This document shows positions 1 to 8,998 of a stretch of 56,549 nt of DNA, piece after piece. The DNA is taken from positions 1 to 56,549 of the forward strand of contig JAFRJS010000047.1 in assembly GCA_017432165.1 (NCBI GenBank), given 5' to 3'. Under the pieces are notes generated by a model. The model did no database searches. It was not told the origin of the DNA and saw nothing but the letters and a program-made list of their open reading frames with translations. The position numbers and the translations under genes were made by a program. Within the stretch, counting starts at the first letter, position 1; every line of letters begins with the position of its first letter. The stretch is from Clostridia bacterium (lineage in GTDB: Bacteria; Bacillota; Clostridia; Oscillospirales; Acutalibacteraceae).

Positions 1-435
1 AATCGCAGAAACTATAAATTTAAGGATAAAATCAGATGCTTCTTTATAGCTTGAATCCAGATATATTGCGGCGCAAATGGCCTCAAAAACATCCGCTAAA
101 ATAGACGGCCTGTTTTGACCCCCGCAGTTGTATTCTCCGCGGCTTACATTAATGTATTTATAAAGCTCTAATTCCTTGGAAAACCCGCAAAGCTGTTTTT
201 CACAGACCAAAAAAGCCCTTAACTTTGTAAGTTCGCCCTCGGGATAATTTGGAAATTTTTTAAAAATATAATTCGAAGTCACCAAACTTAAAATTGAATC
301 CCCCAAAAATTCCAATCTTTCGTAGCTTTTATATTTCCCCCAGCTTTCATTGGCATATGAAGAATGCGTAAGGGCAATTTTTAAAAGCTTTTTATTTTTA
401 AATTCATAACCTATTTTACGTTCAAGATCATGCAA
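1..435 (-). CDS. rnc: Ribonuclease III, N-terminal part (cut by window start)
   Basis: This is the first 145 codons of RNase III, the double-stranded-RNA endonuclease that processes rRNA precursors. The translation contains the family signature ERLEFLGDSIL and the second catalytic patch DVFEAICAAIYLD, so the nuclease domain is nearly complete; the C-terminal dsRNA-binding domain lies outside the window. No ATG is in frame near the 5' end. A TTG at 433-435, nine bases after GGAGGG, gives MHDLERKIGYEF, which fits the family N-terminus. It follows plsX by about 42 bases and ends the GNAT-to-rnc gene run. Firmicutes usually have acpP between plsX and rnc; here it is absent (see 15586-15822). Identification is firm; the TTG start is inferred from spacing. 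Confidence 0.93.
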   Translation of the reverse strand, partial: MHDLERKIGYEFKNKKLLKIALTHSSYANESWGKYKSYERLEFLGDSILSLVTSNYIFKKFPNYPEGELTKLRAFLVCEKQLCGFSKELELYKYINVSRGEYNCGGQNRPSILADVFEAICAAIYLDSSYKEASDFILKFIVSAI

Positions 436-477
436 AACACCATACCCTCCTTGCTGATGATAGTTGCTAATAATTTT

Positions 478-1482
478 TTATTCTTTTGAGGTTTTATATT
501 CGCTCATGTAATCAGAAATAATCCCCACAACATTCCTTTTTACGTATTCTCCTGAAAGTCTTATGGCATTTTTTATGGTTTCGGCATTTGAACTGCCATG
601 TGCTTTAAACACAGGCTTGGATATTCCAATAAGCGGCGCTCCCCCCTGCTTGTTATAATCCATACTATTTTTTAATTCTTTTATGTCACCCATTAAAAGC
701 GCTGCAGCTATTTTGTTTTTATAGTTTTTAGTAAAAATACTTTTAAACTTGCCAAAAATAGCCTTTGCCATGCCCTCGTAAAGTTTAAGGATAACATTAC
801 CCGTAAAGCCATCGGCAACAACCACATCGGCTATATCATCCGGTATATCTCTTGCTTCTATATTCCCAATAAAATTAATATTTGTATCTTTAAGAAGTCT
901 AAATGTTTCATATCTCAGTTCGTCGCCTTTGGTACTTTCCGTGCCGATATTTACAAGCCCAACACGAGGGTTATCCACTACCATAACATTTTTCATGTAT
1001 ATGGAACCCATAACTGCAAACTGCCTTAGCATTTCCGGGCGGCATTCGGCATTTGCACCACTATCTATTAACATAAAGCTACCTTTACTTTTTGGTATAA
1101 CAGGTGCAAAAGCGCATCTTTTTATGCCTTTAATTCTTTTTACTATAAGCGTTGCACCTGCGCAAAGCGCACCGCTGTTTCCCGCAGAAACAAAAGCATC
1201 GCCTTCTCCGTTTGCAAGCATTTGCAAACCTTTTGCCATTGATGAATTATTTTTTGATTTCATTATTTCCATCGGCTCGTCTTCCATACTTATTACATCA
1301 GGTGCGTTTACAATGGAAACCGAGTCCAAAGAAATACTATTTTTTTCGGCAACCTCTTTAATTTTTGACTCATCACCAACCAAAATTATCTCGTAGCCAA
1401 ACTCATCGGCAGCCAAAGCTCCTCCTTTTATAATTTCCAAAGGGGCATTGTCCCCTCCAAAAGCGTCAACTATAATTTTCAT
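478..1482 (-). CDS. plsX: Phosphate acyltransferase PlsX
   Basis: PlsX converts acyl-ACP and phosphate into acyl-phosphate, the acyl donor for PlsY in the first step of phospholipid synthesis; it is a peripheral membrane enzyme. The 334-residue protein has the usual length and starts with the typical MKIIVDAFGGDNAP, followed by ANGEGDAFVSAGNSGA, the conserved IDSGANAECRPE and VADGFTGNVILK. ATG at 1480-1482 follows GGGAGGAAAAAA. The start overlaps the end of trmFO by 17 bases, which points to translational coupling. The next gene, rnc, follows after 42 bases. Identification is secure. Confidence 0.96.
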   Translation of the reverse strand: MKIIVDAFGGDNAPLEIIKGGALAADEFGYEIILVGDESKIKEVAEKNSISLDSVSIVNAPDVISMEDEPMEIMKSKNNSSMAKGLQMLANGEGDAFVSAGNSGALCAGATLIVKRIKGIKRCAFAPVIPKSKGSFMLIDSGANAECRPEMLRQFAVMGSIYMKNVMVVDNPRVGLVNIGTESTKGDELRYETFRLLKDTNINFIGNIEARDIPDDIADVVVADGFTGNVILKLYEGMAKAIFGKFKSIFTKNYKNKIAAALLMGDIKELKNSMDYNKQGGAPLIGISKPVFKAHGSSNAETIKNAIRLSGEYVKRNVVGIISDYMSEYKTSKE

Positions 1483-2797
1483 TTTTTTCCTCCCAGTTTA
1501 AATTTTTTATACATTTAATTGATCTGCTTGCAAATTCATTATACCTCATTTTTTTATCTTTTATAACCTCCAAAAGCGGAGAAATTATTCCAAAATTTGC
1601 TCCCATGGGCTGAAAATCTTTAACGGAGCTGTCACTTATATATTTTGCAAGCGCTCCCATAATGGTAGCAGAGCTTAGAATAAGCGGTTTTTCTCCGTTT
1701 AATCTTTTGACTGCATTTATTCCACATAAAAGCCCCGAAGAAACGGACTCCATATACCCTTCCACACCGGTTATTTGGCCGGCAAAAAATAAATTTTCGT
1801 TCGCTTTTAAGCTATAATCTCTGTTTAAAAGGCGGGGAGAATCTATAAACATATTCCTATGCATTACACCGTACCTTACAATATCTGCATTTTTTAAAGC
1901 CGGAATAAGCCCAAAAACACGTTTTTGCTCTGGAAACTTCAAATTTGTTTGAAAACCAACCATATTATAAAGTGAACCTTCTGCGTTCTCTTTGCGAAGC
2001 TGCACGGCGGCGTATGGCCGTCTACCTGTTTTTGGGTCAGTAAGTCCCACAGGTTTCATAGGGCCGAATCTCAGCGTATCGTAGCCTCTTTTTGCCATAA
2101 TTTCAACAGGCATACAGCCTTCATAAACTTTAGGATTTTCTACATCTACGCCATGAAGCGGTGCACGCTCGGCATTTATTAACTCATTATAAAAAGTTTT
2201 ATATTCTTCTTCATTAAGCGGGCAATTTAAATAATCGTCTCCACTGCCTTTACCGTATCTTGAAGCAAAAAACGCCTTTTCCATATCCACACTTTCAAAG
2301 GTAACAATCGGTGCAGCAGCATCAAAAAAACTAAGCTTCCCACCACAAATTTCAGCAATATCTTCCGCAAGCGCTTCAGACGTTAAAGGCCCTGTGGCAA
2401 TTATGTTTATGCCATCTTCAGGAACTCTTGTTATTTCTTTTGGAATATAATTTATTAATTTATGGTTTTTTATTTTATCAGTAACCATAAAAGAAAATTT
2501 TTCTCGGTCAACTGCCAACGCTCCTCCGGCAGGAATACTGCACTCATCCGCACAAGCAACAACCAAAGATTTTAAATTTCTCATTTCTTCTTTTAAAAGC
2601 CCCGCAGCGCTGTCTATTCGCGAAGCTTTAAACGAATTAGAGCAAACGAGCTCGCACAGGTTTTCGCTTTTGTGAGCAGGAGAAAACTTTCCCGGTTTCA
2701 TATCGTACAAATTAACTTTTATGCCCCTGTTTGCCACTTGCCACGCAGCCTCACACCCAGCCAACCCGGCACCGATTACGTTTATTGTTTTTTCCAT
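1466..2797 (-). CDS. trmFO: Folate-dependent tRNA (uracil-5-)-methyltransferase TrmFO
   Basis: TrmFO makes ribothymidine at position 54 in the T-loop of tRNAs, using methylenetetrahydrofolate and FAD, and is the Gram-positive counterpart of SAM-dependent TrmA. The 443-residue protein opens with a dinucleotide-binding fold (VIGAGLAGCEAAWQVANRG) and contains the family stretches ENLCELVCSNSFKA and FFAGQITGVEGYMESVSSG, the latter near residue 335 in the FAD/folate region. The start follows GAGAGGAAATAAT. It lies 43 bases after topA and overlaps plsX; the topA-trmFO neighbourhood is typical of Firmicutes. Confidence 0.96.
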   Translation of the reverse strand: MEKTINVIGAGLAGCEAAWQVANRGIKVNLYDMKPGKFSPAHKSENLCELVCSNSFKASRIDSAAGLLKEEMRNLKSLVVACADECSIPAGGALAVDREKFSFMVTDKIKNHKLINYIPKEITRVPEDGINIIATGPLTSEALAEDIAEICGGKLSFFDAAAPIVTFESVDMEKAFFASRYGKGSGDDYLNCPLNEEEYKTFYNELINAERAPLHGVDVENPKVYEGCMPVEIMAKRGYDTLRFGPMKPVGLTDPKTGRRPYAAVQLRKENAEGSLYNMVGFQTNLKFPEQKRVFGLIPALKNADIVRYGVMHRNMFIDSPRLLNRDYSLKANENLFFAGQITGVEGYMESVSSGLLCGINAVKRLNGEKPLILSSATIMGALAKYISDSSVKDFQPMGANFGIISPLLEVIKDKKMRYNEFASRSIKCIKNLNWEEKNENYS

Positions 2798-2840
2798 ATT
2801 ATTTCCTCTCGATATGACTTTTTAAAACAGCCCATTTTAA

Positions 2841-4925
2841 TCATTCGGTTTTTTCGTAGCCGCAGTCTTTATTTTGGCAGTATATTTTTAATTTTTTGGT
2901 ATTTTTTTTAAAGAGTATTTCGCCGCATTTTGGGCATTTTTCTTTTGTTGGTTCGTCCCAAGAAACAAAATCGCACTTAGGGTAATTATTACACCCATAA
3001 AAAACACGTCCGCGCTTACTTTTACGCATTATTACTTCGCCGCCACATTTTGGGCAATTAACTCCTATTTTATTAATGATTTTTTTTATGTTTTTGCACT
3101 CAGGGTACCCGGAACAAGCAATAAACTTACCAAATCTGCCGTATTTTATCACCATTGGCTTGCCGCATTTATCACAAACTTCGTCTGTTTCGTCTTCTTT
3201 TAGTGTGATTTTAACGCCTTCCATATCTTTTTTGGCTTTATCAAGAACTTTTACAAAATCTCCGTAAAATTCCTCAAGCGTTTTTACCCAATTATTTTTG
3301 CCTTCTTCTATTTCGTCCAGGTTGTTTTCCATTTGTGCAGTAAATTTAAGATTAACTATCTTGGAAAAATGTTCTTTCATTAATTTGGTAACAACTTCAC
3401 CAAGCTCGGTTGGGTGAAGTGCTTTTTCTTTTTTCTTTACATATTCTCTGGAAGTAATTGTGGAAATAATCGAAGCATAAGTGGACGGCCTTCCGATGCC
3501 GTATTCTTCCAGCGCTTTAATGAGCGATGCTTCCGTGTATCTAGCCGGGGGCTCGGTAAAGTGCTGATTGGGATTTATATCTTTTAATTTAAGAGCCATT
3601 TTTTCTTCTAAATCAGGAAGTGCTTTTGCTTTTTCTTCTTTTGTGTCTTGCCCCTCGGTATAAAGCACGGTAAAGCCGTCAAAATCCACAGTATAACCGG
3701 AAGCTTTAAAAATATATTCCCATTTATTTTTGGATATTATATCCACCTGTGTTGTGCTTTGAATGCAATTTGCCATCTGGCTGGCGGTAAATCTTTCCCA
3801 AATTAATTTATAAAGTTTATATTGGTCGCTGCTCAGCGAAGCTTTTACGCTATCCGGATCCATATTCGGCATTGTTGGTCTAATTGCTTCGTGGCCGTCT
3901 TGAGCAGTCTTTTTGGTTTTAAAAACTCTTGGCTTATCGGGCAAATATTTTTTGCCCCATTTATTTAAAATGTACTCTCTGGCATCAGAAATAGCGCTTT
4001 CGGAAATTCTTAAAGAGTCCGTTCTCATATATGTTATTAAACCAACTGCGCCGGTACCGGGTATTTCAACACCTTCGTACAATTCCTGAGCCACTTTCAT
4101 AGTACGTTTTGCGGCAAAATTAAGCTTTCTTGAAGCTTCTTGCTGGAGTGTAGAGGTTATAAAAGGCGGAGCGGAAAATTTTCTTCTTTTACCCTTTTTC
4201 AATTTATAAACTTCATATTCTGCATCTTTTGTCTGCACTAAAATTTCATTTGCCCGGTTTTCGTTTTCTATTTCAATTTTACCATCTTTATTTCCGTAAA
4301 ATGCAGCAGAAAAGCTCTTTTTTAAACCTTTTGGAATAAACTGTGCATCAATGCTCCAGTATTCTTTCGGCTTAAAACTACGTATTTCTTCTTCTCTGTC
4401 CACAATCATTCTAAGCGCAACAGACTGCACCCTTCCTGCAGAAAGACCTTTGTGTATTTTTTGCGACAAAAACGGGCTGAGCTTATACCCCACAAGCCTA
4501 TCTAAAATTCTTCTGGCTTGTTGGGCATCAACCAAGTTAATATCTACAACGCGTGGCTCTTTTATCCCCGACTGTACGCCTGTTTTTGTGATTTCGTTAA
4601 ACGTTACCCTGTTTTTTTCTTCAAGATTTAGCTTTAAAATATACGCCAAATGCCAAGAAATAGCTTCTCCTTCACGGTCAGGGTCCGTAGCCAAAAGAAC
4701 ATTATCTGCTTTTTTGGCTTTTTCTTTAAGCTCTTTTACAAGTTTATCTTTTCCTTTAATTACCGCATATTTAGGTTCAAAATTATTTTTTACGTCAACA
4801 CTCAGGCGCTTTTCGGGTAAATCTCTAACGTGACCCATCGAAGCAACAACTTCATAGTTTTTACCCAAATATTTTTTTATTGTTTTAGCTTTTGCCGGTG
4901 ATTCTACAATTAATAAATTCTTCAT
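2841..4925 (-). CDS. topA: DNA topoisomerase I (type IA)
   Basis: TopA relaxes negative supercoils through a 5'-phosphotyrosyl intermediate. The 694-residue protein has an N-terminal TOPRIM domain (LLIVESPAKAKTIKKYLG; acidic metal motif DPDREGE at residues 81-87) and the active-site tyrosine Y299 in GLITYMRTDSLRIS. It ends with three C4 zinc ribbons starting CDKCGKP, CPKCGGE and CPKCGEI, each with a second Cys pair. The order dprA-topA-trmFO is common in Firmicutes. The Shine-Dalgarno is weak (GGATAGGCT directly before ATG). Length and motifs are complete. Confidence 0.97.
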   Translation of the reverse strand: MKNLLIVESPAKAKTIKKYLGKNYEVVASMGHVRDLPEKRLSVDVKNNFEPKYAVIKGKDKLVKELKEKAKKADNVLLATDPDREGEAISWHLAYILKLNLEEKNRVTFNEITKTGVQSGIKEPRVVDINLVDAQQARRILDRLVGYKLSPFLSQKIHKGLSAGRVQSVALRMIVDREEEIRSFKPKEYWSIDAQFIPKGLKKSFSAAFYGNKDGKIEIENENRANEILVQTKDAEYEVYKLKKGKRRKFSAPPFITSTLQQEASRKLNFAAKRTMKVAQELYEGVEIPGTGAVGLITYMRTDSLRISESAISDAREYILNKWGKKYLPDKPRVFKTKKTAQDGHEAIRPTMPNMDPDSVKASLSSDQYKLYKLIWERFTASQMANCIQSTTQVDIISKNKWEYIFKASGYTVDFDGFTVLYTEGQDTKEEKAKALPDLEEKMALKLKDINPNQHFTEPPARYTEASLIKALEEYGIGRPSTYASIISTITSREYVKKKEKALHPTELGEVVTKLMKEHFSKIVNLKFTAQMENNLDEIEEGKNNWVKTLEEFYGDFVKVLDKAKKDMEGVKITLKEDETDEVCDKCGKPMVIKYGRFGKFIACSGYPECKNIKKIINKIGVNCPKCGGEVIMRKSKRGRVFYGCNNYPKCDFVSWDEPTKEKCPKCGEILFKKNTKKLKIYCQNKDCGYEKTE

Positions 4926-5000
4926 AGCCTATCCATCCAAAATAAAAATTTTTTCAAAACACAAAATAATTATATACGCAAGACAAAAACAAATAAATAC

Positions 5001-6173
5001 CTATTTTTTAATTATTTCATACATTTTGCCAGAACACGGCGCCACTAAGCCCAAAAGCTCCATTTCAATTAATTTTAAATTTAAATCTTTTATTGGCAAA
5101 TTTAGTGCTTCGCTAAGTTCATCTATGTGCATTTTTCCGCCAAGAAGTGCGTTATAAACTGGTTTATATTCCTCGGGAATTTCTTTTTTAGGGGTTTTTT
5201 CTTCAATCTTTTTTATTTCTGCGTCTTCCTTTTTTATTTTATGTATTTTAAATTTTTTTATATTACACAAATTTAAGTGCGGCAAACCACTTTGAAAATT
5301 ATTACCATACTCTTTTAAAATATCTTCTGCGCAGGTAACTACAGCCGCACCATCTTCAATTAAAGCCAAAGAACCTTTAAATTTTTCTTCAAAACCATTT
5401 TCAACATGAGTTACAAAAACATCTCTGTTTTGGTCATTTGCTAAATTTGCGGTTATCAGCGAACCACTTTTTTCACCTGCTTCTATGATTAAAGTTCCTT
5501 TAGACAATCCCGAAATTATTCGGTTTCTTACAGGAAATGTATACGCAGTCGGTTCAAATCCCGGAGGATATTCGGAAATCAAAGCACCATTTTGTGAAAT
5601 TTTATCTCTAAGGCTTTTTTGAGCCAAAAGATATGGATAATCAATCCCACAACCCAGCACAGCAACGGTTTTTCCACCAGCGTCCAATGCACCTTTGTGC
5701 GCCTCGGAATCCACGCCAAGTGCGCCACCGCTAATTATAACAACACCACTTTTTGCAAGATCGTAAGAAATTCTATATGCAGTTTTAAGTCCGTTTTTCG
5801 TGGCTTTTCTTGTGCCAACTATAGAAATTGACAATCTTTCGCTCAAACAAGATATATCTCCAGAGGCGTAAATAACGCACGGAGGGTTGTGAATATTAAG
5901 AAGTAATTTCGGATACCTTTCGTCCTCAATCGAAATAACGTCATAGCCTAATTTATAAGATTTTTTCAGAATTATTTCTGCTTCTTCCAAAGTAAAATTG
6001 CTCATACTGTATATTTGAGGGTTAGTAAAGCAACCGCAAAGCCGCCAGCCCATCTCTCCAGCACTGTAAAATTCTTTTATATTGCTATATGAATTGCGTA
6101 TATTTTCAATTCTGTTGTTTCCATGCTTTAAAGCTTGCTGCAACCAAACCCAATAGACTAAATTATTTTCCAT
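5001..6173 (-). CDS. dprA: DNA-processing protein DprA (Smf)
   Basis: DprA loads RecA on incoming single-stranded DNA during natural transformation and is widely conserved even where competence is unknown. The 390-residue protein has an N-terminal helical region, then the Rossmann-like DprA fold with SIVGTRKATKNG, IISGGALGVDSEAH, AVLGCGIDYPYL and FPVRNRIISGLS, the usual ssDNA-binding region. A lysine/glutamate-rich linker (about residues 305-335) joins a winged-helix-like C-terminal domain. The start follows AAGGGG. It lies 7 bases after the SpoU methylase and 75 before topA. No other competence genes are in the window. Confidence 0.95.
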   Translation of the reverse strand: MENNLVYWVWLQQALKHGNNRIENIRNSYSNIKEFYSAGEMGWRLCGCFTNPQIYSMSNFTLEEAEIILKKSYKLGYDVISIEDERYPKLLLNIHNPPCVIYASGDISCLSERLSISIVGTRKATKNGLKTAYRISYDLAKSGVVIISGGALGVDSEAHKGALDAGGKTVAVLGCGIDYPYLLAQKSLRDKISQNGALISEYPPGFEPTAYTFPVRNRIISGLSKGTLIIEAGEKSGSLITANLANDQNRDVFVTHVENGFEEKFKGSLALIEDGAAVVTCAEDILKEYGNNFQSGLPHLNLCNIKKFKIHKIKKEDAEIKKIEEKTPKKEIPEEYKPVYNALLGGKMHIDELSEALNLPIKDLNLKLIEMELLGLVAPCSGKMYEIIKK

Positions 6174-6180
6174 TTATTTG

Positions 6181-6972
6181 TTACCCCTTTTTTATCATTT
6201 CCCATATCATAATACCTGCCGCCACAGAAACATTTAAAGACTCAGTTCCTTTGCTCATTGGAATTGTTATATTGCAGTCGCACGAATTTATGGTTTCTTT
6301 TTTTAGGCCGTTTCCTTCGTTACCAAAAACAATTCCGCATTTCCCGAAAAATTTGGTTTTACTCAAAGGAATAGCATCATTTCTAGGTACGGTGGCATAA
6401 ATTTTATACCCTAAATCTTTAAGATCTTTTATGCACTGAGCCGAATTTTCTTTTAAAAACAAATTAAGCCTAAAAATTGAACCCATACTTCCGCGCAAAA
6501 CTTTTGGATTGTAAATATCGCAGCTATCAGAGAAAACAAAAACATCTTTAACACCCAAAGCGTCGCAAACCCTAAAAATGCTGCCTAAATTTGACGGGTT
6601 TTGCACACTTTCCAGCAAAACAATATTTTCCCCTAAATTTTTATTTGATTTTTTCTGCTCTTTTTCCTCGCAAACCAAAACTATCCCCTGCGGGGTTTGC
6701 GCATCTGAGATTACTTTAATTAAGCTTTCGGCAATAAAAAAATTTTGAGCCGAACTATTCGTAATTTCATCAACGAGTTTCGGGTATTTTTCAGCGAATT
6801 TTTCCGTGTAAAAAGCCTTTAAAATTTTGCTTTTGGCTTTTAAAGCTTCTTCACACATACGAACGCCTTCAATGACAAAAGACTTCGTTTCTGCCCTAAA
6901 TTTAGCCGACAAAATTAATTTTTTTACATGCTTTATATTAGAGTTATCTTTGCTTGAAATCAAATTATCCAT
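6181..6972 (-). CDS. TrmH/SpoU-family RNA 2'-O-methyltransferase
   Basis: This is a SAM-dependent 2'-O-ribose methyltransferase of the knotted SPOUT class, probably acting on 23S rRNA or tRNA. The 263-residue protein begins with a small substrate-binding domain (ISSKDNSNIKHVKKLILSAK). The SpoU motifs follow: LLESVQNPSNLGSIFRVCDA near residue 120 (motif 1, with N and R), CGIVFGNEGNGL (motif 2) and ITIPMSKGTESLNVSVAAGI (motif 3). It could be an RlmB or TsnR-like enzyme; the target nucleotide cannot be read from sequence. Its start codon overlaps the stop of the GNAT gene, and dprA follows after 7 bases. Confidence 0.9.
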   Translation of the reverse strand: MDNLISSKDNSNIKHVKKLILSAKFRAETKSFVIEGVRMCEEALKAKSKILKAFYTEKFAEKYPKLVDEITNSSAQNFFIAESLIKVISDAQTPQGIVLVCEEKEQKKSNKNLGENIVLLESVQNPSNLGSIFRVCDALGVKDVFVFSDSCDIYNPKVLRGSMGSIFRLNLFLKENSAQCIKDLKDLGYKIYATVPRNDAIPLSKTKFFGKCGIVFGNEGNGLKKETINSCDCNITIPMSKGTESLNVSVAAGIMIWEMIKKG

Positions 6973-7538
6973 TAAAATTCCTCTTTAAATTCACTTTTTA
7001 AAATAGAATAAATAGCCATATCACGGAGTTCCCCTTTATTATTTCTGTAAGCTTCTCGCAAAATTCCTTCACGCTTTAAGCCGTTTTTTATCATAACTTT
7101 TCCGGAAGCGGGATTATCTACATCGTGCTTTAGCTGTATGCGATTAACCTTAATTTTAAGAAATAAATATTTTATAACGCCGCCCAATGCCTCTGTCATA
7201 ATGCCTTTGTTCCAATGCTTTTTGGAAATAACGTATCCGATTTCCGCACATTCGATATCTTCAAAAAGCTTTACAACAGTTATACTGCCGATAACTTCTT
7301 TTGTATCTTTAACAGTAATACACCAATTGTACGTTTTGCTGCTTTTGTATTCATCGCTCCATTTTTCAAGTATGCTTTTGGTTTCATAAGCATCTTTATG
7401 CGCATTCCACTCCAGAAATATCACGTTTTCCGGGTCTTTTGCCCAGTTTTCAAACATTTCCTCGGCATCTTCTGCTTTAAATCTTCTAAGTAAAAGCCTT
7501 TTTGTTTCTATATTTTGTGTTCCAATGTGATTTAACAT
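6972..7538 (-). CDS. GNAT-family N-acetyltransferase (RimJ/RimL-like)
   Basis: A 188-residue Gcn5-type acetyltransferase. It starts with the RimJ/L-type IETKRLLLRRFKAEDAEEMF, has the acetyl-CoA-binding region EIGYVISKKHWNKGIMTEAL around residues 97-116 and the later NPASGKVMIKNGLKREGILR. RimJ/RimL relatives acetylate ribosomal protein N-termini, but most members have other substrates, so no substrate is assigned. The start follows GGGAAG. The gene is the first of the run to rnc and overlaps the next gene by one base. No clear promoter is visible in the 54 bases between it and the rplT terminator; read-through from rplT is possible. Confidence 0.88.
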   Translation of the reverse strand: MLNHIGTQNIETKRLLLRRFKAEDAEEMFENWAKDPENVIFLEWNAHKDAYETKSILEKWSDEYKSSKTYNWCITVKDTKEVIGSITVVKLFEDIECAEIGYVISKKHWNKGIMTEALGGVIKYLFLKIKVNRIQLKHDVDNPASGKVMIKNGLKREGILREAYRNNKGELRDMAIYSILKSEFKEEF

Positions 7539-7581
7539 TTAAAACTTCCCTTTCTTACCGACCATAATAAATTTAATTTAA

Positions 7582-7619
7582 TAAAATAAAATTTACGTCC
7601 GGGTGAAATCCGGGCGTAA
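7582..7619 (-). terminator. Terminator downstream of rplT
   Basis: A 10-bp stem with one C-A mismatch (arms 7593-7602 and 7610-7619, TTACGCCCGG against CCGGACGTAA) is followed on the minus strand by a T-rich tract at 7582-7592. It lies just after the rplT stop and probably ends the infC-rpmI-rplT transcript. Confidence 0.75.
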
Positions 7620-7629
7620 GTATATGATA

Positions 7630-7974
7630 CTATTTTACTTGGTCTACAAGTTTTTTAAATCCTTCCGGATCAGCAATTGCTATCTCGGAAAGCATTTTTC
7701 TATTAAGCGTAATTCCTGCTTTTTTTATTCCACTCATAAATGAAGAATAATTAATACCATTCATACGGCAAGCAGCGGAAATTCTTGTAATCCATAATTT
7801 TCTGAAATCGCGCTTTTTCTGGCGTCTGCCAATATATGCGTAATTTCCTGATTTCATTACTGCCTGTTTCGCCATCTTAAAGTGCTTGCTTTTTGCACCC
7901 CAATATCCTTTTGCAAGCTTAAGCACTTTTTTTCTTCTATTTCTCGTAACTACTGCACCTTTTATACGTGCCAT
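7630..7974 (-). CDS. rplT: 50S ribosomal protein L20
   Basis: L20 is an early-binding 23S rRNA protein needed for 50S assembly, and the usual autogenous regulator of this operon. The 114-residue protein begins [19 protein letters not shown] and contains the family stretch [20 protein letters not shown]; it is very rich in Lys and Arg. Start ATG follows GGAGGTAAATAAAA. It is the last gene of infC-rpmI-rplT, 39 bases after rpmI, and is followed by a terminator. Confidence 0.98.
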   Translation of the reverse strand: MARIKGAVVTRNRRKKVLKLAKGYWGAKSKHFKMAKQAVMKSGNYAYIGRRQKKRDFRKLWITRISAACRMNGINYSSFMSGIKKAGITLNRKMLSEIAIADPEGFKKLVDQVK

Positions 7975-8013
7975 TTTTATTTACCTCCGGTTTATATATT
8001 TTTTGTTTTTTGT

Positions 8014-8211
8014 TTATTTGTATGGAACCAATGCTTTAACCTGTGCTACGTTTGTTTTATCCGCAACCACTATTTTTCTAAGGTTTCTTTTTCTTTTTCT
8101 TGTTTTTTTGTTAAGAATATGACTTTTGTTTGCATGCGCTCTAAGAACTTTACCCGAGCCTGTAATTTTGAAGCGTTTTTTTGCTCCGCTGTGAGTTTTT
8201 ACTTTATACAT
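8014..8211 (-). CDS. rpmI: 50S ribosomal protein L35
   Basis: L35 is a small basic 50S protein. The 65-residue product begins [20 protein letters not shown] and contains the family's [18 protein letters not shown]. There is no Shine-Dalgarno close to the ATG: the preceding bases are CCAAAATTCCAAAAAGT, and a GC-rich hairpin (8226-8246) lies just upstream with AGGA beyond it. This suggests structured or coupled initiation, a known theme for rpmI in other bacteria through L20 control. The middle gene of infC-rpmI-rplT. Confidence 0.97.
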   Translation of the reverse strand: MYKVKTHSGAKKRFKITGSGKVLRAHANKSHILNKKTRKRKRNLRKIVVADKTNVAQVKALVPYK

Positions 8212-8225
8212 ACTTTTTGGAATTT

Positions 8226-8246
8226 TGGCGCATTAACGGCGCGCCA
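8226..8246 (-). promoter_or_regulatory. GC-rich hairpin directly upstream of rpmI
   Basis: On the minus strand TGGCGC (8241-8246) pairs with GCGCCA (8226-8231) across a 9-base loop. The hairpin lies between the AGGA of a possible ribosome site and the rpmI ATG at 8211. A five-codon frame (ATG GCG CGC CGT TAA, 8233-8247) lies within it. A role in L20/L35 translational control is inference. Confidence 0.45.
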
Positions 8247-8295
8247 TTTCCTGTCACTACCTTTCTTTAAAATTTTTTATTTTTTAGTTTTAAAC

Positions 8296-8829
8296 TTACT
8301 TAGAATTTGCTTTTGACTTAAGCTTAGGAACCAAAAACATCAACATAACACGACCTTCTAATTTTGCGGGATTTTCTACATCGGCAAATTCTTCGCAAGA
8401 CTTAGCAAATCTATTCATAATTTCGTACCCTATTTCGCTATGGCCAAATTCTCTGCCTCTAAATCTAATGGATACTTTTATTTTTGCTCCTTTGTTTGCA
8501 AACTTTCTTGCGTGGCCAACTTTGGTTTCAAAATCATGAGTGTCGATATTTACAGAAAGCCTTACTTCCTTAATATCTATCACACGCTGATTTTTGCGGG
8601 ATTCCTTCTCTTTTTTTGCCATCTCAAATTTGTACTTGCCATAGTTCATAATCTTGCAAACAGGTGGATTTGCTTTATCCGCTATTTTAACCAGATCCAT
8701 GTCGTTTTCTTTTGCCATAGACACAGCCTTGGCAAGCGGTACAATACCTATTTGAGATCCATCAAAATTAATAAGTCTTACCTCGGGATCTTTTATTTCG
8801 CTGTTGATTTGAAGTTCTTTGTTGCTAAT
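8296..8829 (-). CDS. infC: Translation initiation factor IF-3, AUU start
   Basis: IF-3 binds the 30S subunit, prevents premature 50S joining and checks start-codon pairing. Reading upstream of the first ATG (8724) continues through ISNKELQINSEIKDPEVRLI, the conserved IF-3 N-terminus. The only plausible start is ATT at 8827-8829, nine bases after AGGAGG. This gives 177 residues, the normal family length, with the N-domain, a basic linker (AKKEKESRKNQRVIDIKE) and the C-domain (IDTHDFETKVGHARKFANKG). The rare AUU start is the well-known device by which IF-3 represses its own translation. A start at 8724 would remove about 35 conserved residues. First gene of the operon, behind an attenuator and a strong promoter. 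Confidence 0.95.
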   Translation of the reverse strand: MSNKELQINSEIKDPEVRLINFDGSQIGIVPLAKAVSMAKENDMDLVKIADKANPPVCKIMNYGKYKFEMAKKEKESRKNQRVIDIKEVRLSVNIDTHDFETKVGHARKFANKGAKIKVSIRFRGREFGHSEIGYEIMNRFAKSCEEFADVENPAKLEGRVMLMFLVPKLKSKANSK

Positions 8830-8850
8830 ATTTAAGCACCTCCTAAAAGT

Positions 8851-8890
8851 ATTAAAAAAATATTGTACGAGCTAAATTTAACTCATACAA
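8851..8890 (-). terminator. Attenuator hairpin in the infC leader
   Basis: Within the 5' leader, TTGTATGAGTTAAA pairs with TTTAGCTCGTACAA (8863-8890, 14 bp with two G-T pairs). The hairpin is followed on the minus strand by TATTTTTTT, then by the infC ribosome site. It is an intrinsic terminator before the first gene, so it must act as an attenuator. Bacilli control this operon by L20-dependent leader termination; the same logic is inferred here. Confidence 0.8.
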
Positions 8891-8998
8891 TAATATAACT
8901 AAGACAAACCAAAACGGCTTTACTTATACATTATTGACCAGGGCAATTTCTTGCCTAAGGTGAGAACAAATTTGCTCTACTTTATTTTTACAATTTTT

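Noticed and set aside
929..1396. Long open frame on the plus strand opposite plsX (and many similar ones opposite other genes)
   Set aside because: Antisense shadow frames of AT-rich coding sequence; no ribosome sites and no recognisable protein features.
8233..8247. Five-codon frame ATG-GCG-CGC-CGT-TAA before rpmI
   Set aside because: It lies within the hairpin stem and is too short to judge as a leader peptide; kept only as part of the hairpin.
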